Part shown: one piece after another, positions 1 through 6,180 of the stretch
Position numbering within the stretch: position 1 is the stretch's first letter
Layout: every line of letters begins with the position of its first letter
Source of the DNA: CAYSPS01 sp964432975
GTDB lineage: Bacteria > Babelota > Babeliae > Babelales > UBA12409
NCBI GenBank assembly: GCA_964432975.1
Contig: CAYSPS010000027.1
Span: forward strand, 1-9,791
Length of the DNA: 9,791 nt
Reading direction: 5' to 3'
The notes under the pieces: generated by a model
Databases searched by the model: none
Seen by the model: only the letters and a program-made list of their open reading frames with translations
What the model was told of the DNA's origin: nothing
Program-made: the position numbers and the translations under genes

Positions 1-1
1 C

Positions 2-170
2 GAGTGATTTCGAGCGAAGCGAGAAATAGTATCGAGCCATGAACGACTTTAGGTTTGCATTTCATTTTTGATAGATTCGACTTTGAACACTCGGGACGAA
101 CGGTATGGTCTGGTGAGTGATTTGACGCGGCTCGATACGTTTAGCTATGCAAAATACTCGGGGCGAACGG
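2..170. repeat. Intergenic repeat region with CTCGGGACGAACGG cores
   Basis: This stretch is non-coding and built from short repeated modules. The 15-mer ACTCGGGACGAACGG at 89-103 recurs at 156-170 with one mismatch (ACTCGGGGCGAACGG). GAGTGATTT occurs at 2-10 and again at 115-123. GTATCGAGCC at 29-38 is an exact inverted copy of GGCTCGATAC at 129-138, so a 10-bp stem could enclose about 90 bases. A CGAGCGAAGCGAG block lies at 11-23. I see these repeats directly. That they belong to a dispersed, genome-wide repeat family is inference. The element may extend beyond the left edge of the window. Confidence 0.6.
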
Positions 171-202
171 AAAAGAGTCATCTATCTGAACCCAAGCAAT
201 AT

Positions 203-211
203 TGCTATACT
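203..211 (+). promoter_or_regulatory. Extended -10 promoter for the NhaC antiporter gene
   Basis: TATACT at 206-211 is preceded by TG plus one base (203-205), giving an extended -10 element. No good -35 hexamer lies 16-18 bases upstream, which is tolerable for extended -10 promoters. Transcription would start near 218, leaving a leader of about 38 bases before the ATG at 256. Confidence 0.4.
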
Positions 212-255
212 ATCAGTATTGATAAACTGAAAAGAAATTTTTAAAATGGTGATCT

Positions 256-1839
256 ATGTTTGCGCAATGGTTGGTGCTTCTTCCCCCACTTGTCATTTTA
301 TTAACCGCTTTTATCAGTCACAACGTGGTATTATCAGTCCTTTGCGGCATCGCCAGCGCAGTGCTCATTGCAACTAATTTTTCGCTGGGTGGCGCCACGA
401 CACTTGCTGCCCATTATTTTGCACAGCAATTGAGCTGGGATAGTTTAAACATTTACGGTTTTCTTATTGTGTTGGGCGCACTTTTAACGCTCATTAATAC
501 AACCGGTGGCACGTGTGCATTTAGCAACTTTATCACGCGACACCTTAACTCGGCAAAAAAAGTGGAATCAACATCACTGACCGTATCACTTTTTTTCGGC
601 ATTGATGATTATCTCAATGCGCTCACCACGGGCTGCATTATCAAACCGCTTGCCGATCGTGTACGTATTCCGCGCGTAAAACTCGCATTTCTTCTTGATA
701 TCATGGCATCACCGCTTGTTGTGCTTGTGCCAATTTCAAGTTGGATTGCGCTCATTGTTGGCCAACTCAACCTCGTTGGCATCAATCAGCAATCAAATGC
801 CCTTATCAAAGCAGATCCATTCTTTACCTATTTGCAAAGCGTACCGTTTATTTTTTATTCATTTATCGCAATTGCAAGTGCATGGTTTATTGTCAGACGA
901 AGAATTTCATTTGGACCGATGAAATTTTTTGAACATACGGCACAAGTAACAGGAAACCTCCATGGTGGCAAAACACCCCGATTTGATGATAGCATGCTCG
1001 AGCGTTCTGCCCATGCATCGTTGAGTGATTTTTTTCTGCCACTTTTGTTTCTCATCGCAAGTACTATTATTGGCATTTTATACAAGGGTGGGTACCATCT
1101 TTTTGGTGGCCAATATAGTTTTTTACAAGCATTTTGCCATACGGGCAATGCCATTTTTGCAGCGCTCATGAACGCAGCATGTATTTCGTTTGTGCTGAGC
1201 AGCGCGTGGGCACTCATGCGCAAAAAAATTACCTGGCACGGACTCCAGCATTGCATCTATCATGGTTTCAAACTCATGTATCAGTCTGTTATTCTCGTTT
1301 TTTGTGCGCTGACATTTAGCTTAATCATCAATCAAGAATTGCACACCGGACAATACCTTGCGCAACTTATTGTGCCAGGTATTAATGTCATATGGCTGCC
1401 GCTCATTATTTTTGTCATGAGTACCGGCATTGCATTGGCCATGGGTTCTTCGTGGGGAACCATTGGCGTGAGCACACCAATTAGTATTCCGATGGTAAGC
1501 AGCTTTGTAGCAAGTAATCCGGCGTTACTTTTTTCCTGCATCGGTGCCATTATTTCTGGTGCAATTTTGGGAGCACAACTATCGCCAATCTCAGATCCGG
1601 TCACGATTGCATCAACAAGCTCAGGATGCTACCAACTTGATCATGTCAAAACCCAAGCCCCATATATACTCGCTGCATTTACGGGCAGTTGCGCGGCATT
1701 TGCACTGATTGGCGTTGTTCATTTAGCACGCCCGACACTGAGCGCACTCGTATGCATGGCGATTGGCATCGCCATCACCCTAAGTCTCCTGGCGCTTGGC
1801 AACTACGCCAACAACACAACGAAATTAAAAAACCAATAA
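256..1839 (+). CDS. nhaC: NhaC-family Na+/H+ antiporter
   Basis: This 527-residue inner-membrane protein has about a dozen hydrophobic segments spread along its length. It should exchange Na+ for H+, as NhaC-family antiporters do, although the real substrate may differ (some relatives exchange organic acids). The family signatures are visible: FFGIDDYLNALTTG at about residues 113-126 in the first half, GSSWGTIGVSTPISIP at about residues 398-413, and SPISDPVTIASTSSGC followed by DHVKTQAPY near the C-terminal end. The repeated hairpin-like Gly/Ser/Asp motifs in the two halves fit the inverted-repeat fold of ion transporters. The ATG at 256 follows GGTG at 247-250 as a weak ribosome binding site. 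The gene stands alone on its strand and converges on the small cysteine-rich gene with 17 bases between the stop codons. The family is clear, the substrate is not. Confidence 0.88.
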   Translation: MFAQWLVLLPPLVILLTAFISHNVVLSVLCGIASAVLIATNFSLGGATTLAAHYFAQQLSWDSLNIYGFLIVLGALLTLINTTGGTCAFSNFITRHLNSAKKVESTSLTVSLFFGIDDYLNALTTGCIIKPLADRVRIPRVKLAFLLDIMASPLVVLVPISSWIALIVGQLNLVGINQQSNALIKADPFFTYLQSVPFIFYSFIAIASAWFIVRRRISFGPMKFFEHTAQVTGNLHGGKTPRFDDSMLERSAHASLSDFFLPLLFLIASTIIGILYKGGYHLFGGQYSFLQAFCHTGNAIFAALMNAACISFVLSSAWALMRKKITWHGLQHCIYHGFKLMYQSVILVFCALTFSLIINQELHTGQYLAQLIVPGINVIWLPLIIFVMSTGIALAMGSSWGTIGVSTPISIPMVSSFVASNPALLFSCIGAIISGAILGAQLSPISDPVTIASTSSGCYQLDHVKTQAPYILAAFTGSCAAFALIGVVHLARPTLSALVCMAIGIAITLSLLALGNYANNTTKLKNQ

Positions 1840-1856
1840 TATAAACTAATTTTAAT

Positions 1857-2036
1857 TTAATTAACGTTGTCCGAATCAAACTCACAGCAATAGTAACCAC
1901 CCGGACACAAAGAATCTGGCTGACAATCTACAACTTCAGAAGATACGTCTTGGCTGCACCAGCAATATGCAATCGCACTAGTTACTGCTGGCAATAGTAA
2001 TATAAGCGTTAAAAATAACAGTTTCTTCACAAGCAT
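1857..2036 (-). CDS. Secreted cysteine-rich mini-protein, granulin-like pattern
   Basis: This encodes 59 residues from the ATG at 2036. The open frame extends to a GTG at 2042, but the AGGTGG just upstream serves the ATG better. Residues 1-23 form a textbook Sec signal peptide: MLVKK, then a leucine-rich core, then AIA before the likely cleavage site. The predicted mature peptide is about 36 residues and holds six cysteines in the order C-x-C-x10-C-x5-C-x5-C-C. It has seven acidic residues and no Lys or Arg. The segment DCQPDSLCPGGYYCC has the C-x5-C-x5-CC spacing and CPxGYxCC signature of the N-terminal half of granulin modules. An exported, disulfide-bonded peptide is a reasonable inference, and its function is unknown. 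It lies 85 bases downstream of the RNA methyltransferase on the same strand and may be co-transcribed with it or have its own promoter. Confidence 0.7.
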   Translation of the reverse strand: MLVKKLLFLTLILLLPAVTSAIAYCWCSQDVSSEVVDCQPDSLCPGGYYCCEFDSDNVN

Positions 2037-2121
2037 CCCCACCTTTTTTTAGATCCTACTTTGAGTTTACTAACACTACTGCCAATAAATCAATGGCTTT
2101 TTATTTAAAAAAAATAAATCT

Positions 2122-2880
2122 TTAAATCAGTTTTTGTTGCACCGCAATCAAAAACATCACGATCCCCGCAGCAACCGAAGCATTATATGAAATATCCCCG
2201 TGCGTTTGCGGTAATTTGATGACCGTTCCGCGCGCAAGCGTTTGCTTGCTCACTCCTGTCCCCTCGCTCCCGATAACCAAGCACAATGGTTTTTGATAGG
2301 TCACCTGCGCTGCATCAAGAGCGTTGTGTGCAAGCGCGGTTACATACACCTGATAACCGGCTTTTTGTACTTCAAGCAGTGCAGCACTTGTTGAAGGTGG
2401 CTGATAAATATGCAAATGCTCAGCTAATCCTGCAGACGCTTTGATGGTTGCAGCATTAATCGGTGCCGTATTTTTGCGCGGTACGATGATGCCAGAAAAA
2501 CCGGTGCAATATGCCGAACGAATAATCGCACCAACATTGCGCGTATCTTGTATGCCATCAAGAAGCACAATGCATGGCTGTTTAGCTGGATTAAATGGTT
2601 GCGCTCGATACACAAATGGCGTCACAAGCGCCACAATCGCTTGATGATCTGCTGCACCGACAAGAGCCGTTAGCGCAGCCCGCTCTTTATAAACAACTGG
2701 AATCTGGCGTCGCAGCAGCTCAGCTTTAATCTGACCAAATGCCTGCGGCTCAGGACGCGTTGTGTACACCCGTAATATACGCCTTTTTTTGGCTTTCAAA
2801 ACCTCCCAAAGCGCATGAACACCATAAACAATATCAGCCTGTGCATCAAGCCGTGTAGATCGCATAATTGCACCCCGCAT
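2122..2880 (-). CDS. rlmB: SpoU/TrmH-family 2'-O-ribose RNA methyltransferase, RlmB type
   Basis: This is a 252-residue SPOUT enzyme that transfers methyl from S-adenosylmethionine to a ribose 2'-OH. In RlmB the target is a conserved guanosine of 23S rRNA. Residues 17-90 form the small substrate-binding domain typical of RlmB, starting at IVYGVHALWEVL and ending with the HQAIVALV motif. The catalytic knot follows. Motif 1 is DTRNVGAIIRSA (112-123) with Asn115 and Arg121. Motif 2 is LVIGSEGTGVS (201-211). Motif 3 is IKLPQTHGDISYNASVAAG (221-239), with SYNAS in place of the usual SLNVS. The length matches the family. The ATG at 2880 has GAAGG (CCTTC on the + strand at 2887-2891) six bases upstream. 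An in-frame ATG at codon 6 is an alternative start. Whether the target is 23S rRNA or a tRNA cannot be settled from sequence alone. Confidence 0.88.
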   Translation of the reverse strand: MRGAIMRSTRLDAQADIVYGVHALWEVLKAKKRRILRVYTTRPEPQAFGQIKAELLRRQIPVVYKERAALTALVGAADHQAIVALVTPFVYRAQPFNPAKQPCIVLLDGIQDTRNVGAIIRSAYCTGFSGIIVPRKNTAPINAATIKASAGLAEHLHIYQPPSTSAALLEVQKAGYQVYVTALAHNALDAAQVTYQKPLCLVIGSEGTGVSKQTLARGTVIKLPQTHGDISYNASVAAGIVMFLIAVQQKLI

Positions 2881-2917
2881 TAAAGACCTTCACCCCGTTT
2901 ACTCGGCGGTGAATCTT

Positions 2918-2947
2918 TGGTATAATCACATAAGAGTAATTGTACCA
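2918..2947. promoter_or_regulatory. Face-to-face promoters of rlmB and the hsp20-like gene, forming a dyad
   Basis: On the + strand TGGTATAAT (2918-2926) is an extended -10 with a perfect hexamer. TTTACT at 2898-2903 serves as -35 with a 17-base spacer. On the - strand TGGTACAAT (2947 to 2939) is an extended -10 with TACAAT, with a weak -35 further right. The two elements form an inverted repeat, TGGTATAAT-N12-ATTGTACCA, with a single G-T mismatch. Both predicted start points fall near 2932-2933, so each RNA polymerase would transcribe through the other's -10. The two promoters would therefore compete. A repressor could also bind the dyad. Confidence 0.6.
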
Positions 2948-2987
2948 TGTTCAGAAACGGTTAACCATTTAAAGAAAGGGTGTTTCT

Positions 2988-3590
2988 ATGAAACGATTCC
3001 TTTGTATTGCGCTCTTGTTCTCTGGTTCACCTTTGGTAGCGCGCGATATTTTTGAAGAATTTGATCAAGCCGTCAAGGAAATGCACGAAGATTTCCAAAA
3101 GCGATTTGATGCTCTTGAAAAATATCTTGCCACACAACGTCCAGCCACAGCCACAACATCAACACCGGCTGAAAAAGATACAAAAAAACCAGCGGTCAAA
3201 AGCATTGAAGTTTTGCCTGTTCAAGACAATGATCAATTTGTCACGGTAAAACTGAGTTTGGGTGAACTAGAAAAAGACAAAATCAAAATCGAAGCATTTG
3301 ATAAATCGCTCAAAGGTTCTGCCACACTCAAAGAAGGCGGTTCAGTTAATTTCTATGTAGACAACGGTCGCGTTCTTGGCATTTATACAAAACATGAAGC
3401 CAAAGAAAACAAAAAGAGCGATAACCAGATCGTGTATGATTCCTGGCGCGTCGCAGAATCAACAAAAGAACAATCGATTCCTGCCGTACACAATTTGACG
3501 ACCACTGAAGTTTCGTACAAAGATGGCATTTTACAACTCAAAATGCCACGCGTTCCGCACATAAAAGGAACCGTTCTTAATGTTAAATAA
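2988..3590 (+). CDS. Secreted Hsp20/alpha-crystallin-like protein
   Basis: This 200-residue protein has a Sec signal peptide (MKRFLCIALLFSGSPLVA, residues 1-18). A charged, probably helical segment follows at 19-50 (EEFDQAVKEMHEDFQKRFDALEKYL). Next is a Thr/Ala/Pro linker at 51-68, then a beta-rich domain from about 72 to 188. That domain resembles an alpha-crystallin domain. It has alternating strands around FVTVKLSLGELEKDKIKIEAF (the middle of which is residues 84-104), and it ends in YKDGILQLKMPRV (177-189), the counterpart of the usual DGVLxxxxPK closing motif. Hsp20 proteins are ATP-independent holdases and usually cytoplasmic, so export would place this one in the periplasm or outside the cell. 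The start has AAGGG at 2976-2980, seven bases upstream of the ATG. Its stop codon overlaps the predicted alr start. The fold assignment is moderately sure, the chaperone role less so. Confidence 0.65.
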   Translation: MKRFLCIALLFSGSPLVARDIFEEFDQAVKEMHEDFQKRFDALEKYLATQRPATATTSTPAEKDTKKPAVKSIEVLPVQDNDQFVTVKLSLGELEKDKIKIEAFDKSLKGSATLKEGGSVNFYVDNGRVLGIYTKHEAKENKKSDNQIVYDSWRVAESTKEQSIPAVHNLTTTEVSYKDGILQLKMPRVPHIKGTVLNVK

Positions 3591-4797
3591 GAATCTTAAA
3601 ACGGATTTTATCGGAGGCCTAGTTCAGTCTAGGCCTCTTTTATATGCATCAGCTCAACAGATTAAAGATTTTAACTGTTGGCTCGAAATAGATAAGAAAA
3701 AGTTTTTTAAAAATATTGAATGGGTAAAAAAATTCATCGGCCCACAGGTAAGAATTGCGGCTGTACTTAAATCAAATGCCTATGGTCATGGGCTTGAGCT
3801 CATTGCAACATTGTGCGAAGAACACACGTTGATCGATTACATGGTTGTTTTTTTGCTCAGCGATGCACTCAAAATTCGTGCACTAAATATAAAAAAGCCT
3901 ATTCTTGTGCTCGGCGGCTATGATGCGACACTGGAACTAGCTGTTGAACACAATATTGATCTGGTTGTACACGATTGGGAGTCAGCGCACATGATTTATG
4001 CCTGTGCGCAAAAATCAAAAAAGCCCGTTAACATTCACCTCAAAATCGATACGGGACTCTCGCGACTCGGATTTTTGCCCCAAGAAATTCCGGCACTTAT
4101 CGATTATCTTTTACAGAACCCGTTTATAAACATTGTTGGTGTCTATACCCACTTTTCTGAGTCAGATGCACCAGACACAACATTCACGCACGTGCAAATG
4201 GAACAATTTAAAGAAGTCGTTCTTTATTTGCGCACCAAACGCGGACTTAAACTTCCTATTGTGCACACCGCAAATACAGCAGCTGCAATGCGTTTTAAAC
4301 AAGCCCACTGGAATTTTATTCGATGTGGTGGGGCACTTTATGGCTCATACAAAGATGCCTGCTTTTATCAAGACGTGGCACAAGCAGTACCTGGTTTTGC
4401 TCTTTCAACCGTGCTCACGCTCAAAGCACGCATCATGACCATCAGGCAAATACCGGCAGGAACGCCGGTTGGCTATGGCCGATCGTTTATTGCCAAAGAA
4501 CCTCTGCGTTTAGCGGTAGTATCGGTAGGCTATTACAACGATTATGACCGCCGCTTATCAAACAACGGGTCAATGATTGTCCATAACACGTGCGTTCCTA
4601 TTGTCGGACGCGTTGGCATGAATATGACTACCATCGATGTGAGCTCAGTTGCTGCGGCACATGTTGGCGATGAAGTCACTGTTATTGGTGACTGTGAGGG
4701 CGTACGTCTGAAAGATTTTGCGCATCTCATGAATGTAACGTATGAAGTCATGCCACCGCTTACACCAGCAATTCCGCGGGTCATTGTTAACACATAA
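3580..4797 (+). CDS. alr: Alanine racemase
   Basis: This PLP-dependent enzyme interconverts L- and D-alanine and supplies D-Ala for peptidoglycan. The PLP lysine is Lys64 in AAVLKSNAYGHG. Other family landmarks are HLKIDTGLSRLGF, YTHFSESD, HTANTAAAMRF (Thr where Ser is usual), RCGGALYG, PVGYGRSF with the catalytic Tyr, VGYYNDYDRRLSNNG and GRVGMNMTTIDV. The last two depart from the usual GYaDG and GRvCMDq. At 405 residues it is longer than the usual 360-390 because about 32 residues precede the normal beginning, CWLEID. The ATG at 3580 overlaps the end of the hsp20-like gene by 11 bases and has AAAGGA at 3564-3569, about 10 bases upstream. I find no ATG, GTG or TTG in frame between the hairpin at 3614-3643 and the active-site lysine. 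The only shorter option is therefore a rare ATT at 3661. Confidence 0.88.
   Translation: MLNKNLKTDFIGGLVQSRPLLYASAQQIKDFNCWLEIDKKKFFKNIEWVKKFIGPQVRIAAVLKSNAYGHGLELIATLCEEHTLIDYMVVFLLSDALKIRALNIKKPILVLGGYDATLELAVEHNIDLVVHDWESAHMIYACAQKSKKPVNIHLKIDTGLSRLGFLPQEIPALIDYLLQNPFINIVGVYTHFSESDAPDTTFTHVQMEQFKEVVLYLRTKRGLKLPIVHTANTAAAMRFKQAHWNFIRCGGALYGSYKDACFYQDVAQAVPGFALSTVLTLKARIMTIRQIPAGTPVGYGRSFIAKEPLRLAVVSVGYYNDYDRRLSNNGSMIVHNTCVPIVGRVGMNMTTIDVSSVAAAHVGDEVTVIGDCEGVRLKDFAHLMNVTYEVMPPLTPAIPRVIVNT
3614..3643 (+). terminator. Terminator-like hairpin after the hsp20-like gene, inside the alr frame
   Basis: GAGGCCTAG (3614-3622) pairs perfectly with CTAGGCCTC (3629-3637) across a six-base loop, TTCAGT. 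TTTTAT follows at 3638-3643. A further G-T pair (3613/3638) could close the base. It lies 23 bases after the hsp20-like stop codon and looks like that gene's intrinsic terminator. It also falls in codons 12-22 of the alr reading frame. The U tract is short, so partial readthrough into alr is likely. Confidence 0.7.
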
Positions 4798-4827
4798 TTG
4801 ATGGCTTTTTTAAATGAACTTGTTGAG

Positions 4828-4833
4828 TATACT
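4828..4833 (+). promoter_or_regulatory. Possible -10 element for the deoxynucleoside kinase
   Basis: TATACT at 4828-4833 lies about 48 bases before the kinase ATG, in the only gap between alr and this gene. I see no convincing -35 at 16-18 bases and no TGn extension, so this is weak. Read-through from alr is the alternative. Confidence 0.25.
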
Positions 4834-4880
4834 AAGTGAGCGGTAGACGGTAGTTTAAAATTTTTACGAGGTGGCGACGC

Positions 4881-5585
4881 ATGTATATACTGGAAGGTAA
4901 TATTGGAGCAGGCAAGTCAACCTTGCTTTCATTAATCAAAGAAGCAAATACTGAAATTGATGTCGTTTTTGAGCCCGTCAATGCCTGGCACAAGCAAGAT
5001 ACAGGGCAATCTTTACTTACACAATTTTATACTGATATCTCGCGGTGGGCTTTTACGTTAGAAACGTATGCCATGGCATGTCGCGTGAAAGAGCATTTGT
5101 ACGAACAAAAAAATCATCACCCATACCGCCTTTTTGAACGCTCAATTTACTCCGGACACTACTGCTTTGCTCATAACAGTTACAAAAATGGTGGCATGTC
5201 AGCCATTGAATGGGAAATTTATCAACAATGGTTTACATTTCTCATGCGCAACAAATGTCGCTTGCCATTTGGTTTTATTTACCTCAAAAGCGACCCGACT
5301 GTCTGCCTGAATCGCATTCAAAAACGCAACCGTTCCGGTGAAAGCAATATTACGCTTTCCTATCTTGAACAAATTCATCGCGTCCATGAAGATTTTTTAG
5401 TGACTAAAAAACGTATTTTACCAGAATTGGCAATGATCCCAGTACTCGTATTGGACGGCAATATCCCATTTTCGACAAGTAAAACATTGTTTAATGAATT
5501 TTGTGATCAGATAACTGAGTTTATGTACAAAACGCAATACAATCGACGTATAGAAGTACAGAATCTACAACAGTCACCGTATTAA
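4881..5585 (+). CDS. Deoxynucleoside kinase, animal dNK/TK2/dCK-like
   Basis: This 234-residue cytoplasmic enzyme should phosphorylate deoxynucleosides with ATP as the first step of salvage. The P-loop is GNIGAGKST (6-14). EPVNAW (31-36) carries the Glu that contacts the substrate 5'-OH. WAFTLETYAM (56-65) is the base-recognition helix, but Glu61 stands where dCK and insect dNK have Gln. ERSIYSGHYCFA (86-97) is the ERS motif. The arginine-rich lid is at about 146-152, followed by LSYLEQIHRVHEDF (159-172). The ERS form and the YLEQIHRVHE segment look more like animal dNK/TK2/dCK than the DRS-type dAK/dGK of Gram-positive bacteria. A strong GAGGTGG at 4868-4874 lies six bases before the ATG. 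The gene converges with the GNAT gene, leaving eight bases between stops. Substrate preference cannot be read from the sequence. Confidence 0.85.
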   Translation: MYILEGNIGAGKSTLLSLIKEANTEIDVVFEPVNAWHKQDTGQSLLTQFYTDISRWAFTLETYAMACRVKEHLYEQKNHHPYRLFERSIYSGHYCFAHNSYKNGGMSAIEWEIYQQWFTFLMRNKCRLPFGFIYLKSDPTVCLNRIQKRNRSGESNITLSYLEQIHRVHEDFLVTKKRILPELAMIPVLVLDGNIPFSTSKTLFNEFCDQITEFMYKTQYNRRIEVQNLQQSPY

Positions 5586-5593
5586 AATGTGCT

Positions 5594-6148
5594 TTATGTT
5601 TTTGTATAAACGTACGTTATAATACCGTTGTTATCGATATTTACTTTCGTAAAGCCCAATCGTTCATAAATTTTTTGCGCCCAGACATTAGAAACCCATG
5701 TGATGAGTTCAATCTTCGTACAACCCATGCTCATTAACTGGTCCATTGCATACCGAACCAATTGTTGGCCATAGTGTTTGCCACGGAATTTTTTATTTAC
5801 TGCTATCAGCTGTATATGACCCACATAAAACTTTTCTTTAAAATACGTTATAAATCCAGCCAATTGTCCATTATCGCGCATAACCTTAATAAATAATTTA
5901 CCAAAATAACGAGAACTCTTGTCCGGTGAACGCGTTGTCATCAAATAATCAACATCCATATCAAAAGCATTGAGCCAATAGATGTCGGTTTTAACCATTT
6001 CTTTAAAATCTTTGGCATCACGTGCCAGATCGAAATCCTCTATACATGCGCGCGGTTTTGCACATGCCCACCACCCAACACCGCACAGACCAACACCGAA
6101 AGCAATAACAATGCCATAAACTATTAACCGAATAATTTTCGTCTTCAT
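5594..6148 (-). CDS. GNAT acetyltransferase with N-terminal signal or anchor segment
   Basis: This 184-residue protein begins with KTKIIR and a hydrophobic stretch (about 7-29). That stretch ends in ACAKP, which could be a signal-peptidase site after Ala30 or simply a membrane anchor. The rest is a GNAT domain that should transfer acetyl from acetyl-CoA to an amine. Evidence is LAGFITYF (strand 4), then IQLIAVNKKFRGKHYGQQL (112-130), with the RGKHYG pyrophosphate-binding loop, and a closing WAQKIYERLGFTKV (156-169). By the positive-inside rule the catalytic domain would face outward, where acetyl-CoA is not expected. It is the second gene of a leftward pair, 32 bases after the unknown secreted protein. 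AAGG lies five bases upstream of its ATG. The acceptor substrate is unknown. Confidence 0.78.
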   Translation of the reverse strand: MKTKIIRLIVYGIVIAFGVGLCGVGWWACAKPRACIEDFDLARDAKDFKEMVKTDIYWLNAFDMDVDYLMTTRSPDKSSRYFGKLFIKVMRDNGQLAGFITYFKEKFYVGHIQLIAVNKKFRGKHYGQQLVRYAMDQLMSMGCTKIELITWVSNVWAQKIYERLGFTKVNIDNNGIITYVYTKT

Positions 6149-6180
6149 ACAACCTTTCTTACTTTCTTATCACACAAAAA

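Noticed and set aside
1..250. CRISPR-like array in the left repeat region
   Set aside because: There are only two copies of the 15-mer, the second with a mismatch and at irregular distance. No direct repeats of 23-40 bases and no cas genes are present.
855..1256. 133-codon reverse-strand open frame inside nhaC
   Set aside because: It is the shadow of a long membrane-protein gene. It has no ribosome binding site, no recognisable domain, and is fully covered by well-supported nhaC motifs.
2081..2102. GCCA/TGGC stem followed by TTTTT on the + strand as a terminator for nhaC
   Set aside because: The stem has only four pairs with a nine-base loop and lies about 240 bases past the nhaC stop, beyond the opposite-strand mini-protein gene. 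Too weak to call.
3644..3691. A 15-codon ORF (ATG at 3644) just after the alr hairpin, as a possible leader peptide
   Set aside because: It lies out of frame inside alr. The only GGAGG is 26 bases upstream and buried in the stem. The peptide has no run of regulatory codons.
5609..5618. Perfect 10-bp palindrome AACGTACGTT near the dNK/GNAT convergence
   Set aside because: It lies in the GNAT coding end, has no U tract and no second copy. A palindrome this short is expected by chance in sequence of this length.
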